A stretch of DNA of 64,000 bases. Source: Puccinia triticina. Lineage: Eukaryota; Basidiomycota; Pucciniomycetes; Pucciniales; Pucciniaceae. A program made the position numbers and the translations under genes. A model generated the notes under the pieces. It was given only the letters and a program-made list of their open reading frames with translations, was not told where the DNA came from and searched no databases. The stretch covers positions 4,526,001 through 4,590,000 of the forward strand of contig NC_070566.1 of the NCBI RefSeq assembly GCF_026914185.1, given 5' to 3'. Shown here in pieces: positions 34,000 through 44,229 of the stretch; position 1 is the stretch's first letter, and every line of letters starts with the position of its first letter.

Positions 34000-34925
34000 T
34001 TGGATGGAATAAGAAGACAACCACCTCTCCAGCTCCTCCTCAATCTCCTTGATCCGTCACGATCACCCTTGCCGGCGAAGGCGCTGACATTTATGCCGAT
34101 GTGATCAAGAACACTCTTGGTGGGGACGTCGAGGTTGGCTCCGGAGCCTTGATCATCAAGGTGACCAACTTTGTTGCATATAATCACCGGGCTGATCATT
34201 ACAACTCTACTTTCTCCCCTAAAATTGAGTTAGAGACCCCAACATTTGACGAGGTCAAAGCTTTTGAGATCAAAAATCCTTTTTGGAATCTAGGTTCACT
34301 AAACCATCCTTCAGAGCCATGGGCGGTTGATTTGAATACTATAAATGGAATCCGCGCATACCTTCAGGTCACTCATTGTCAGTACAAGCTGCGTCGAATA
34401 GCAAGAGAGGCTAGACACTGTTGAAAAATCGAGAAAACTCAACAATATAGGTACAATGCTACAAAATAGTGGGTCATGTAATTAATAAGGTGACCTTTAC
34501 CCCAATACTGAAATTTCATGGGATGTTTGTTTTGTTTAGGTGGCACAGACGATGAGGAGCTTTCAGAGGGCCCACTTCATTTGCAAGAAATATGTTCAGA
34601 ATACGGATTCCCTGTTACTGTACTCCGATCGATTTTTGGCAACCTGGCCAAATCTCACTGTTGTCTTTGGATGTCTTGGAATTGTCACTGCTTAGCCCTG
34701 CTGAGATGGAGTCGCCCCTTTATTGAAGCTCAAGACAATTCTGAACAAACTCTCAAGGAGGAGTGGGATTTATTGATAATGAACTCTCAGGAAATATGGA
34801 GAAAACTCATTGGGGGTGAATCGATCATGATGGAATTAGAAAACCCGGAAGAACAAGAAGAAGAGGATGTTCTGGAGGATGAAGCATTACAATTCCATGA
34901 AAATTTATTCCCACTCGACCAATAA
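34000..34925 (+). pseudogene. Hypothetical protein relic with frame breaks
   Basis: Exon-like segment 1 ends near 34420 with RAYLQVTHCQYKLRRIAREA after IKNTLGGDVEVGSGALIIKV. An intron ending TTTAG at 34540 leads to MRSFQRAHFICKKYVQNTDS and SDRFLATWPNLTVVFGCLGI. That frame hits TAG, while a different frame resumes RPFIEAQDNSEQTLKEEWDL and ends in an acidic EEQEEEDVLEDEALQF tail. At least one frameshift near 34700 is needed. I do not recognise the family. The tight succession of plausible frames indicates a once-coding, now broken gene. Confidence 0.45.
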
Positions 34926-34985
34926 GAGAATTTGTAGTGACTTATGCCCATCTCTCGATGATTCAAAAAGAAATACATATAGCAT

Positions 34986-35163
34986 TAGTTCTTCTTAGTG
35001 AGTTTTCTGCGCGATATTGGGCAAAGCTCGCAGCGCGGCTTTTCTTCCAAAGCTCTTTGATCTCAAGAGTGAAAAGGGGTTTCAGAGTAGCTTCCCATGA
35101 GCCAAGGGTCATCTCGCTGATCTCGTCTGCGCCCACCGCTAATTTTTCTCCAAGTTCGGATGC
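34986..35163 (-). pseudogene. Unidentified exon fragment
   Basis: An open minus-strand segment reads ASELGEKLAVGADEISEMTL and later FTLEIKELWKKSRAASFAQY. Composition is protein-like. It follows the coatomer fragment directly and could be a third gene piece in a chimeric region. No start, stop or family recognised. Confidence 0.3.
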
Positions 35164-35207
35164 GGGGCGTCTTGTGACAAAGGGAGCTTGTTGTTGACAA
35201 TACTTAC

Positions 35208-35580
35208 TTTGAATTCATCCGAAATTTCCGACATGAAGGCCAAAATTTGTTTCAAGAGGAGATGAACTGACGCTTCATTTCCAGTCTACAAAGAAAAAAA
35301 GAAAAAAATTACATGCGTGTGGTGCTGACAATAAGCTTGTTCAAGTGTGAAAAACAATTACTTTGAGCAAGGTCGTGAGGGCAAAGGTGGCAACACCTCT
35401 ATTATCATCATTTATCAATCATTCCATATCGAGGTTGCAGGCTTAAACCGGTTGGGGATGAGTTAAGGCTAAATTGGCCAGCGTTCTGATAGCGCAAAAC
35501 TTGAGCGCGCCTTTGGGAGAAGATAAGAACAACTGAAGGACGGCCACTGGCCGGTAAAATTCTGCTGAAGTCCCGTGCAT
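35208..35580 (-). pseudogene. SEC21: Coatomer gamma subunit (COPI, Sec21/COPG) fragment with stops
   Basis: Minus-strand exons 35580-35362 and 35285-35208 flank a GT-AG intron. The first reads VAVLQLFLSSPKGALKFCAI, RTLANLALTHPQPV, then TAA at 35443-35445, ACNLDME, then TGA at 35419-35421, and NRGVATFALTTLLK. The second reads TGNEASVHLLLKQILAFMSE followed by ISDEFK and a GTAAGT donor. These match the HEAT-repeat part of COPI gamma, where 'VLQLFLSSPK', 'FAAIRTL', 'NRS-ATLAITTLLKTG' and 'FMSEISDEFK' are conserved. Only about 100 residues of a roughly 900-aa protein are present, so this is a captured or duplicated fragment. The recognition is strong; the mechanism is inference. Confidence 0.8.
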
Positions 35581-35589
35581 TGTTCAACT

Positions 35590-37259
35590 AGTCGTGGAGG
35601 GATAACCGGGAACTTGGCAAACTTGTTCTCGTAGATTCCAAAACAAACCAAAACAATGACCCCAACAATGAAGAACAAACATCTTGTGACTGGAATCTGC
35701 AAGATTTGACGTCAAGTTAGTTGCTTCAGACCTAGGGTGAGCTACCACGTTAGCAGGTGAGAAGAAAGACGGACCAGTGAACCAGCTGACACCGGGTTCT
35801 ATCACCAACCAAGTGAGCGGTAACAGGAGCAGGCCGAAGCCCAGAGTCAACAAGACAAGCCCGACAGAGTCGAGTTGTTCCCAGGCCGCTGATCAGAGAC
35901 TAGTAGATGAAGAGCAGGAGTTGTAGAGGATCGTGTTGGTGGAGTTAGGGGGACTCCAAAGGCCCCCGGGTTGGTCCTCCTGGTCGGGGTTGGAAGTGAG
36001 CAGGGCGATCCTTCGGGCAGGCGGGCGGGCTTCACTGTTGAGCTTGCGCCACTCGATCCACAAGACGAGCACGAGCCAGCTGGCGCAGAGCGGGACCGCA
36101 AGCCCAAAGACGAGGTAGATCGTCCTATAGCTGAAGGCGCCCTTGGAAAGGAACCAGGAGCCGACGACAAGCCCGATCCAGGTCGTGAATATCCACGGCG
36201 AGGTGATCGTCGAGGTCAGCAATGCCCGCGAGTTCAGCAAGGATGTGTTGGCTACAATTATCATCTGTGATAGCTGCAGGCCTTGCGAGCCTAGGGCCGC
36301 CGCTGTTCGGCCGATCCCATACTGGATCACCCCCGTGGATGAGGCCGTGAAGATGGCGCCTGTGGAGTGAGCTCTGATCAGTAACCCATAAAAAAGTGGA
36401 TCTGGAAGTCGCCAATATGCACTCGCCTATTATGTAGAGGATAATTGCCACTAGGACGCCCTCAGCCCGACCAAAGACATCCATAATCTTGCTCATAGGC
36501 GGCTTGCCGACGCCAAAAGCTATCTGGAAAAGTGATAGAGACCCGACAAAAAAACCCACGGCGGTGGTATGTCAGACTCAATACTCCATCACATGTGTTG
36601 GGAGATGGAAGCGCACATTGGTCATGATTCCTACGGTCGCAAGCGAGCTGTGGTGGCCAAAGAGGCTCAGGAAGTACGGCTCGATGAGCGGCATCAGTGG
36701 AGGTAATTGTCAAAAGAATATACATCCTGGATCGCGGCGGGAGAGGGTCAGATAAAGTCAGTACACTAGCATCCACACGTTTGGTGAGGAGTCGGGCATC
36801 CCGGGATTTTGATCATGGCCCCTGCAACAACAACCCATGGGGGTGTATGCGCATATATCCGGCGCAGAGTACATGTGTCTGCTGTGATGGTCAAGAGGGG
36901 ATTTCTGGAGCCCAGAGCAAGGGCGGCTACTTATGGCCCCCGATGGCCGGGCCGGACATGAAGGGAAGCAGAGGAGGGATTGAGTGCGAGACGGCTTACG
37001 CAATGTAGATCGACCGGACGTCCCAGCGACTGGAGTGGGCGCGGAGCTGCTCGATGATGGCCTCCATCTTGAGGACGCCGAACTGCTTGGGACTGCTTTT
37101 TCCGGCCGGGTCTGTGTGAGGATGGACATGGTCTAGTGGATGGCCGTCTTCGTCCAGGACGGCGTACTCAAGCCGCTGCTGGCCCGCGCAGCGTCTCGAG
37201 CCGCCCTGCTCGCGGCCAGCCGTCTCCCGTCGCTCGTCATTGTCTTCGCCCTAGTACAT
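35590..37259 (-). pseudogene. Siderophore-iron MFS transporter relic (ARN/SIT family)
   Basis: The minus-strand relic starts at ATG 37259 but meets TAG at 37251. It is then open through QFGVLKMEAIIEQLRAHSSR to a GTAAGC donor at about 36999. Later pieces are YSFDNYL, then (after a frame break near 36690) PLIEPYFLSLFGHHSSLATV, FGVGKPPMSKIMDVFGRAEG (exon 36523-36386), GVIQYGIGRTAAALGSQGLQ, PWIFTTWIGLVVGSWF, LVLLTLGFGLLLLPLTWLVI and KFAKFPVIPPRL. 'KP-M-K--DVFGRAE' and 'FP-IPPRL' are diagnostic of siderophore transporters. An in-frame TGA lies at 35893-35895. The last transmembrane segments are missing and the sequence passes straight into coatomer-like coding. Confidence 0.8.
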
Positions 37260-37806
37260 GGTGCGACTTGCTGGGGCTGGCTTGGTGCTGGTTTCCATTG
37301 GGCTTGGGATCTCGGGTTCGTTTTGGGTGGTGGTTGGGGACGGCGGCTCAGGAGGGAAGATGCTTGGTGATGGCGAGGGCTTGTTTCAAAGGTCGTGCAG
37401 ATTAGCTCAGGGGCAGGCTGGCGGGCGGTGACGGGTTTTCATTGGCAGACAGTCCCGGGAGTTGCTGGTTCTCTGCGAATGCTGTGCAATCCCGAATATG
37501 GCTGAATATTACATACCCGGCCAAGATCACACTGGCTCCGGGACTCCGAAACCCCCAGGCCCAGCTCCAAAACCTTGTTGATTTCGGGTCCCACTCCCTT
37601 TGTTTCACAGGACCGCCGCCCCGCCAAGCAAGCCTCTCCCGGGCTCCGGCAGTGTTTCATACGGTTCTTGCACTAGAGTCTAGACTGGACTGGACTGGAC
37701 TGGAACAGGACCCTAGTTTATAAAATTGAAAGAGGGTGTAATAATGTCTCTCTCATGATTCATATTTTGTTTTATAGTAGTTTCATATTTGAGAGTTTAG
37801 TAATTA
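37260..37806. other. Upstream region of the transporter relic
   Basis: GC-rich to about 37660, then AT-rich. A plus-strand open frame at 37136-37405 mirrors the transporter exon on the other strand and is not supported. A short TGGAC tandem repeat lies at about 37682-37700. Confidence 0.4.
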
Positions 37807-37963
37807 TGGTGTTCAAAATTGCATAAGATTTTTTTACATAACAGCATAAGCTGCAATTTTGGCTGGGAGATGTCACTTTAAGTTTTATGTACGCTGATAT
37901 CTCCCAGCCAAAATCACATGTTATGCTGTTATGTAAACACATCTTATGCAATTTTGAACACCA
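37807..37963. mobile_element. MITE, same family as 3231-3407, TA target duplication
   Basis: Ends TGGTGTTCAAAATTGCATAA and TTATGCAATTTTGAACACCA, with TA on each side. The internal inverted repeat GGCTGGGAGAT/ATCTCCCAGCC makes the 157-bp element a long hairpin. It shares its first 11 bases (TGGTGTTCAAA) with the copy at 3231, but the interior differs. Confidence 0.8.
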
Positions 37964-38049
37964 TAAATAATATCTCTTTCATATGTACTATTTTTGTTAT
38001 ATTTTTTATCTTTTATGTTATGGTGGCTCTGCTATAGTAGCCAGCTCGC

Positions 38050-39595
38050 AAGCTGCGTGAGCTGAATATGTGTGAGGGGCTAGGTGCTGGGGGGGCTGGG
38101 TGTGTGTGGTTTGCATGGAGCTGGGGAAGCTGGGAGCTGGGTGAGCTGGGGGTGTGTGGGGGGGCTGGGAGCTGGGTGAGATGGGTATGTAGAGAGCTGG
38201 GTGAGCTGGGTATTTGGGTGGTATGGAAGCTGGGGGAGCTGGGTATGTGTTGTGTGAGGGGAGCTGGGGGAGCTGGCTGGAGTGGTGGGGTGTGGTGAGC
38301 TGGGGGTGTGTGGGGTGCAGGGAGCTGGGTGAGCTGGGGGTGTGTGGGGTGAGTGAGGGGAGCTAGCTGAGCTGGGTATTTCTGGGGTTTGGGAGCTGGG
38401 TGAGCTGCAGGAGGTGTGTGGGGTGAGGAGAGCTGGGTGAGCTGGGTATTTGGGTGGCATGGGAGCTGGGGGAGATGGGTAAGTGTGGGGTGAGGGGAGC
38501 TGGGGGAGCTGGGTATGTGTGGGATGCAGGGAGCTGGATGAGCTGGGTATGTGTGGGATGCGGGGAGCTGGATGAGCTGGGTATGTGGGTTGTGCAGGGA
38601 GCTGGATGAGCTGGGTATGTGTGGGGTGCGGGGAGCTGGATGAGCTGGTTATATGGGTTGTGCAGGGAGCTGGGGGAGCTGGGTATGTGCGGGGTGCGGG
38701 GAGCTGGGTGAGCTGGGCATGTGTGGGGTGCGGGGAGCTGGATGAGCTGGGTATGTGGGTTGTTCAGGGAGCTGGGTATGTGTGGGGTGAGGGGAGCTGG
38801 CAGAGCTGGGTATGTGTGGGGTGTGGGGAGCTGGATGAGCTGGGTATGTGGGTCGTGCAGGGAGCTGGGTATGTGTGGGATGCAGGGAGCTGGATGAGCT
38901 GGGTATGTGTGGGGTGCGGGGAGCTGGGTGAGCTGGGTATGTGTGGGGTGTGGGGAGCTGGATGAGCTGGGTATGTGGGTTGTGCAGGGAGCTGGCAGAG
39001 CTGGGTATGTGTGGGGTGCGGGGAGCTGGATGAGCTGGGTATATGGGTTGTGCAGGGAGCTGGGTGAGCTGGGTATGTGTGCGGTGCGGGGAGCTGGGGG
39101 AGCTGGGTATGTGTGGGGTGAGGGGAGAGCTGGGGGAGCTGAGTATGTGTGGGGTGAGGGGAGCTGGCAGAGCTGGGTATGTGTGGGGTGCGGGGAGCTG
39201 GGTGAGCTGGGTATGTGGGTTGTGCAGGGAGCTGGCAGAGCTGGGTATGTGTGGGGCGCGGGGAGCTGGGTGAGCTGGGGTTGTGTGGGGTGCGGGGAGC
39301 TGGGTGAGCTGGGTGTGTGTGGGGTGAGTGAGGGGAGCTGGCTGAGCTGGTTATTTCCAGGGTTTGGGAGCTGGGTGAGCTGCATAGGGTGTGTGGGGTG
39401 AGGAGAGCTGGGTGAGCTGGGTATTTGGGTGGCATGGGAGCTGGGGGAGCTGGGTAAGTGTGGGGTGAGGGGAGCTGGGGGGGCTGGGTAAGTGTGGGGT
39501 GCGGGGAGCTGGATGAGCTGGGTATGTGGGTTGTGCGGGGAGCTGGGTGAGCTGGGGTTGTGTGGGGTGAGGGGAGCTGGATGAGCTGATGATTC
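38050..39595. repeat. G-rich minisatellite, about 1.5 kb
   Basis: Variants of GAGCTGGGTGAGCTGGGTATGTGTGGGGTGCGGG repeat over the interval with unit lengths of about 30-40 bp. The plus strand is strongly G over C, with frequent runs of three or more G. Proline/serine-rich minus frames and glycine/tryptophan-rich plus frames are repeat artefacts. Confidence 0.9.
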
Positions 39596-39782
39596 ATTGG
39601 ATTGATCTGCTGAACTCTCCTGAGACTGGAGAGAGCTGGCCCCTTCAGCTCAGGGACTTACACCGTCCCAAACCATTGACCTGGGGAGCTGGCCCCCTCA
39701 GCTCAGGGAGCTATACGGTCCCGAACCAATGATGAGATCATTTTTTCCTTGGTTTGGGACCAAAGAATTGGAGTGTCACAGG

Positions 39783-41084
39783 TGGTATTCTTCTAGCATA
39801 TGGTTACCAAAATGTTGAAAACCCCCAAAATTTCATTATGTACCTTTCTTCACCACAAAACCCCCAAATGTAGCAGCTACAGTCTGATCAGTTTCCAAAT
39901 ATCACTACGTTGGCAGTTTCTGGGTGTTTCTGCCACTATATCTCATCCCAGCGTGGGTATCCTTCTGCCATATGGTTACCAAAATGTTTACAAGCGTACA
40001 AAATTTCATTATGTACCTTTGCTCACCACAAAACCCCCAAATGTAGCAGCTACAGTCTGATCAGTTTCCAAATATCACTACTTTGGCAGTTTCTGGGTGT
40101 TTCTGCCACTATATCTCATCCCACCGTGGGTATTCTTCTGCCATGTGGTTACCGAAATGTTTAAAAGCCCCCAAAGTTTCAATATGTACCTTTGCTGACC
40201 ACAAAACCCCCAAATGTAGCAGCTACAGTCTGATCAGTTTCCAAATATCACTACTTTGGCAGTTTCTCAGTGTTTCTGCCACTATATCTCATCCCGGCGT
40301 GGGTATCCTTCTGCCATATGGTTACCAAAATGTTTACAAGCGTCCAAAATTTCATTACATACGTTTGTTCACCACAAAACCCCCAAATGTAGCAGCTACA
40401 GTCTGATCAATTTCCAAATATCACTACTTTGGCAGTTTCTGGGTGTTTCTGCCACTATATCTCATCCCAGCGTGGGTATTCTTCTGCCATATGGTTACCA
40501 AAATGTTGAAAATATGCCAAAGTTTCATTATGTACCTTTGTTCACCCCAAAACCCCCAAATGTAGCAACTACAGTCTGATCAGTTTCCAAATATCACTAC
40601 TTTGGCAGTTTCTGGGTGTTTCTGCCACTATATCTCATCCCAGCGTGGGTATCCTTCTGCCATATGGTTACCAAAATGTTTACAAGCGTCCAAAATTTTA
40701 TTACGTACCTTTGTTCACCACAAAACCCCCAAATGTAGCAGCTACAGTCTGATCAGTTTCCAAATATCACTACGTTGGCAGTTTCTGGGTGTTTCTGCCA
40801 CTATATCTCATCCCAGCGTGGGTATCCTTCTGCCATATGGTTACCAAAATGTTTACAAGCGTCCAAAATTTCATTATGTACCTTTGTTCACCACAAAACC
40901 CCCAAATGTAGCAGCTACAGTCTGATCAGTTTCCAAATATCACTACTTTGGCAGTTTCTGGGTGTTTCTGCCACTATATCTCATCCCAGTGTGGGTATTC
41001 TTCTGCCATATGGTTAGCAAAATGTTGACAAGCCCCCAAAGTTTCATTATGTACCTTTGCTGACCACAAAACCCCCAAATGTAG
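39783..41084 (+). repeat. 173-bp satellite, direct arm (about 7 copies)
   Basis: The unit includes GTTTCTGGGTGTTTCTGCCA and CCCCCAAATGTAGCAGCTAC. The first string recurs every 173 bp (39918, 40091, 40264, 40437, 40610, 40783, 40956). Copies differ by few substitutions. Confidence 0.95.
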
Positions 41085-42770
41085 TCAACATTTTGGTAAC
41101 CATATGGCAGAAGAATTCCCACGCTGGGATGAGATACAGTGGCAGAAACACCCAGAAACTACCAAATTAGTGATATTTGCAAACTGATCATACTGTAGCT
41201 GCTACATTTGGGGGTTTTTTGGTCAGCAAAGGTACATAATGATACTTTGGGGGCTTGTCAACATTTTGGCAACCATATGGCAGAAGAATTCCCACGCTGG
41301 GATGAGATATAGTGGCAGAAACACCCAGAAACTACCAAGGTAGTGATATTTCAAAACTGATCAGACTGTAGCTGCTACATGTGGGGGTTTTGTGGTCAGT
41401 AAAGGAACATAATGGAACTTTGAGGGCTTTTCAACATTTTGGTAACCATATGGCAGAAGAATTCCCACGCTGGGATGAGATATAGTGGCAGAAACACCCA
41501 GAAACTGCCAAAGTAGTGATATTTGGAAAATGATCAAACTTTAGCTGCTACATTTGGGGGTTTTGTGGTCAGCAAAGGTACATAATAAACCTTTGGGGGC
41601 TTGTAAACATTTTGGTAACCATATGGCAGAAGAATTCCCACGCTGGGATGAGATATAGTGGCAGAAACACCCAGAAACTACCAAGGTAGTGATATTTCAA
41701 AACTGATCAGACTGTAGCTGCTACATTTGGGGGTTTTGCGGTCAGCAAAGGTACATAATGAAACTTTGGGGGCTTGTAAAAATTTTGGTAACCATATGGC
41801 AGAAGAATACCCACGCTGGGATGAGATATAGTGGCAGAAACACCCAGAAACTGCCAAAGTAGTGATATTTGGAAACTTATCAGACTGTAGCTGTTACATT
41901 TGGGGGTTTTGTGGTGAACAAAGGTACGTAATGAAATTTTGGACGCTTTTAAACATTTCGGTAACCATATGGCAGAAGAATTCCCATGCTGGGATGAGAT
42001 ATAGTGGCAGAAACACCCAGAAACTACCAAAGTAGTGATATTTGGAAACTGATCAGACTGTAGCTGCTACATTTGGGGTTTTGTGGTCAGTCAAGGTACA
42101 TAATGGAAATTTCTCCGCTTGTGAACATTTTGGTAACACTCTGGCAGAAGAATTCCCACGCTGGGATGAGATATAGTGACAGAAACAACCAGAAACTACT
42201 AAAGTAGTGATATTAGGAAACTGATCAGACTGTACCTGCTACATGTGGGGGTTTTGTGGTCAGTAAAGGAACATAATGGAACACTGAGGGCTTTTCAACA
42301 TTTTGATAACCATATGGCAGAAGAATTCCCACGCTGGGATGAGATATAGTGGCAGAAACACCCAGAAACTGCCAAAGTAGTGATATTTGGAAAATGATCA
42401 AACTTTAGCTGCTACATTTGGGGGTTTTGTGGTCAGCAAAGGTACATAATAAAACTTTGGGGGCTTTTAAACATTTTGGTAACCATATGGCAGAAGAATA
42501 CCCACGCTGGGATGAGATATAGTGGCAGAAACACCCAGAAACTGCCAAAGTAGTGATATTTGGAAACTGATCAGACTGTAGCTGCTACATTTGGGGGTTT
42601 TGTGGTCAGCAAAGGTACATTATGAAACTTTGTGTGCTTGTAAACATTTTGGTACCAATATTCTGGAAGAATTTCCAGGCTGGGATGAGATATAGTTGCA
42701 GAAACACCAAGAAACAACCAAAGTAGTGCTATTTGGCAACTGATCAGATTATAGCTGCTGCATAAAGGAT
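41085..42770 (-). repeat. 173-bp satellite, inverted arm (about 10 copies)
   Basis: The same unit runs in the opposite orientation from a sharp junction at about 41085 (ACCCCCAAATGTAG then TCAACATTTTGG). GGGATGAGATATA recurs about every 172 bp from 41127 to 42681. Divergence is higher than in the direct arm, particularly towards 42770. Confidence 0.95.
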
Positions 42771-43356
42771 GTGACCCCAAATATAATACTTCTGGGTTTT
42801 ATACGCAGAAAAATTTCCCAATGAAATTTTTGAGGAAATATTCCTCATCAATCTGTGGTTGATAACAAAAGTAGATAAAGAAAAGAACCTGACAAAAATA
42901 TGCTAAACCATGGTAAACTAATTTCAAAAAGGCCTTCTATGCATGTAGTACTCCCAGTATGATATGCAATACCTTCAGGAAGTTCAACCAACCAAGTGAA
43001 GAATGAGTGCAGGATGGTATCATGAGAGAGGTCAGGGGTCAATGTTTTTCCTTTTTTGAAAAAAAGTAGATTTGGAGACTTCTGATAACATCAATTTTTG
43101 ATGTAAAAAAAAGAAAAAAAAAATTGAGACCCCTCATCTACCCTGGATCAATCCTAAAACTTGCATTTTCAGGAAGAATTGAATGGTGTATGTAGCAATT
43201 CATGAATTTTATCAGGCAAAAAAAAAAAAAAAGATTCCTACGGCTTGAAGCTAACACAGGGGGAAGGATAGAGATTATAGAAGAGTCTTAAGGAGACATG
43301 GAACACAGACAAAGGTATCAACAGCAATAAAAAAAAATCGATCAATATACACTATA
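42771..43356. other. AT-rich spacer
   Basis: Several poly-A tracts. No gene seen. Confidence 0.4.
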
Positions 43357-43384
43357 CTAGAGACCAAGGCAGCTGCGCCGCTGC
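43357..43384 (-). other. Helitron 3' terminus on the minus strand
   Basis: Read on the minus strand: GCAGC, loop GGCGCA, GCTGC (43384-43369), then CTTGGTCT and CTAG (43360-43357) followed by T. The element body extends to higher coordinates; its 5' end was not found and would cover the MITE at 43421. Confidence 0.7.
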
Positions 43385-43420
43385 AGACTACAGGTGCTTA
43401 GTGCAACTCTTTTCCTCAGT

Positions 43421-43581
43421 TAAGGCTTTTAAAGTTGATTTGCCTAATTTTATGAATGCATGCATCAAAAAATCATAAAAATCTTGTCTGCCATCTGATT
43501 ATGTAATGTGAACATTTCTCTAGTTTCAAGATCTTATGATTTATGTCTGCATAATACATTACAAACCAAATTTGAACACCT
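43421..43581. mobile_element. Degraded MITE, same family as 3231-3407
   Basis: The left arm TTTTAAAGTTGATTTGCCTA and the right arm AAACCAAATTTGAACACC match the two TIRs of the 3231 copy with substitutions. The middle (CATCTGATTATGTAATG) also matches. No clean target duplication remains. Confidence 0.6.
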
Positions 43582-44229
43582 GAGTGGAAGTAGTTTATGG
43601 TTTCATTTTTTGAATTCTCAGTGTGTATGTACAATTTTCATCATCCAGGTTGTTCTGTATGTTGAGGAAAGAAGAATGCCTTGGAAAATTGTGTACCACA
43701 CAAATAGTTAAGGTTAGGTTTGCTCCCATCCCAAGAACATCAAAGATCCTGCAATTTTATCAGCAACCAAACTCAGTGGTCATAAACTGGGGGACTTCCT
43801 GTTGGGATTTAGAGGCCTCTAGATGCCCCTCTAAATCCTAAATCAACACATCTACCAAAGCCACATCTGGTACACATGGAAGCAATAAATTTAAAAATTA
43901 AAGGGTTAGGAAAACATTTTCCTTTTTACTGAAAATTAGGGGTTTGAGTGTGTAAATTGACATCTGGGGGGCTCCCAGACTTGATGGGAAGTCCTCCATT
44001 GTCATGTTTTTTGTATTGAGATCACTTCTTCTTTTTACAATTGTTCTCCTTCTCCTTTCTTTTGACTTAATGAGCTAGTTAAACCATGCAGGAGATGCAA
44101 TTTGATTGGAGGCATCAAGTTCAATGAGTTTGGTAAAATTCAATTTTAAGTTTTGGTCTTATAATTGTTGAATTAATAATAAACATGAATGTAGTAGATA
44201 TAAAATGCCACTGTAAAGGGGACATGAGT

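Noticed and set aside
38080..39597. Long Pro/Ser/His-rich open frames on the minus strand (up to 340 codons)
   Set aside because: They coincide exactly with the G-rich minisatellite and have no splice or start context.
39800..42030. Repeated 107-codon open frames with motif ISHPSVGILLPYG
   Set aside because: They recur with the 173-bp unit in both orientations and each stops within about two units; satellite artefact.
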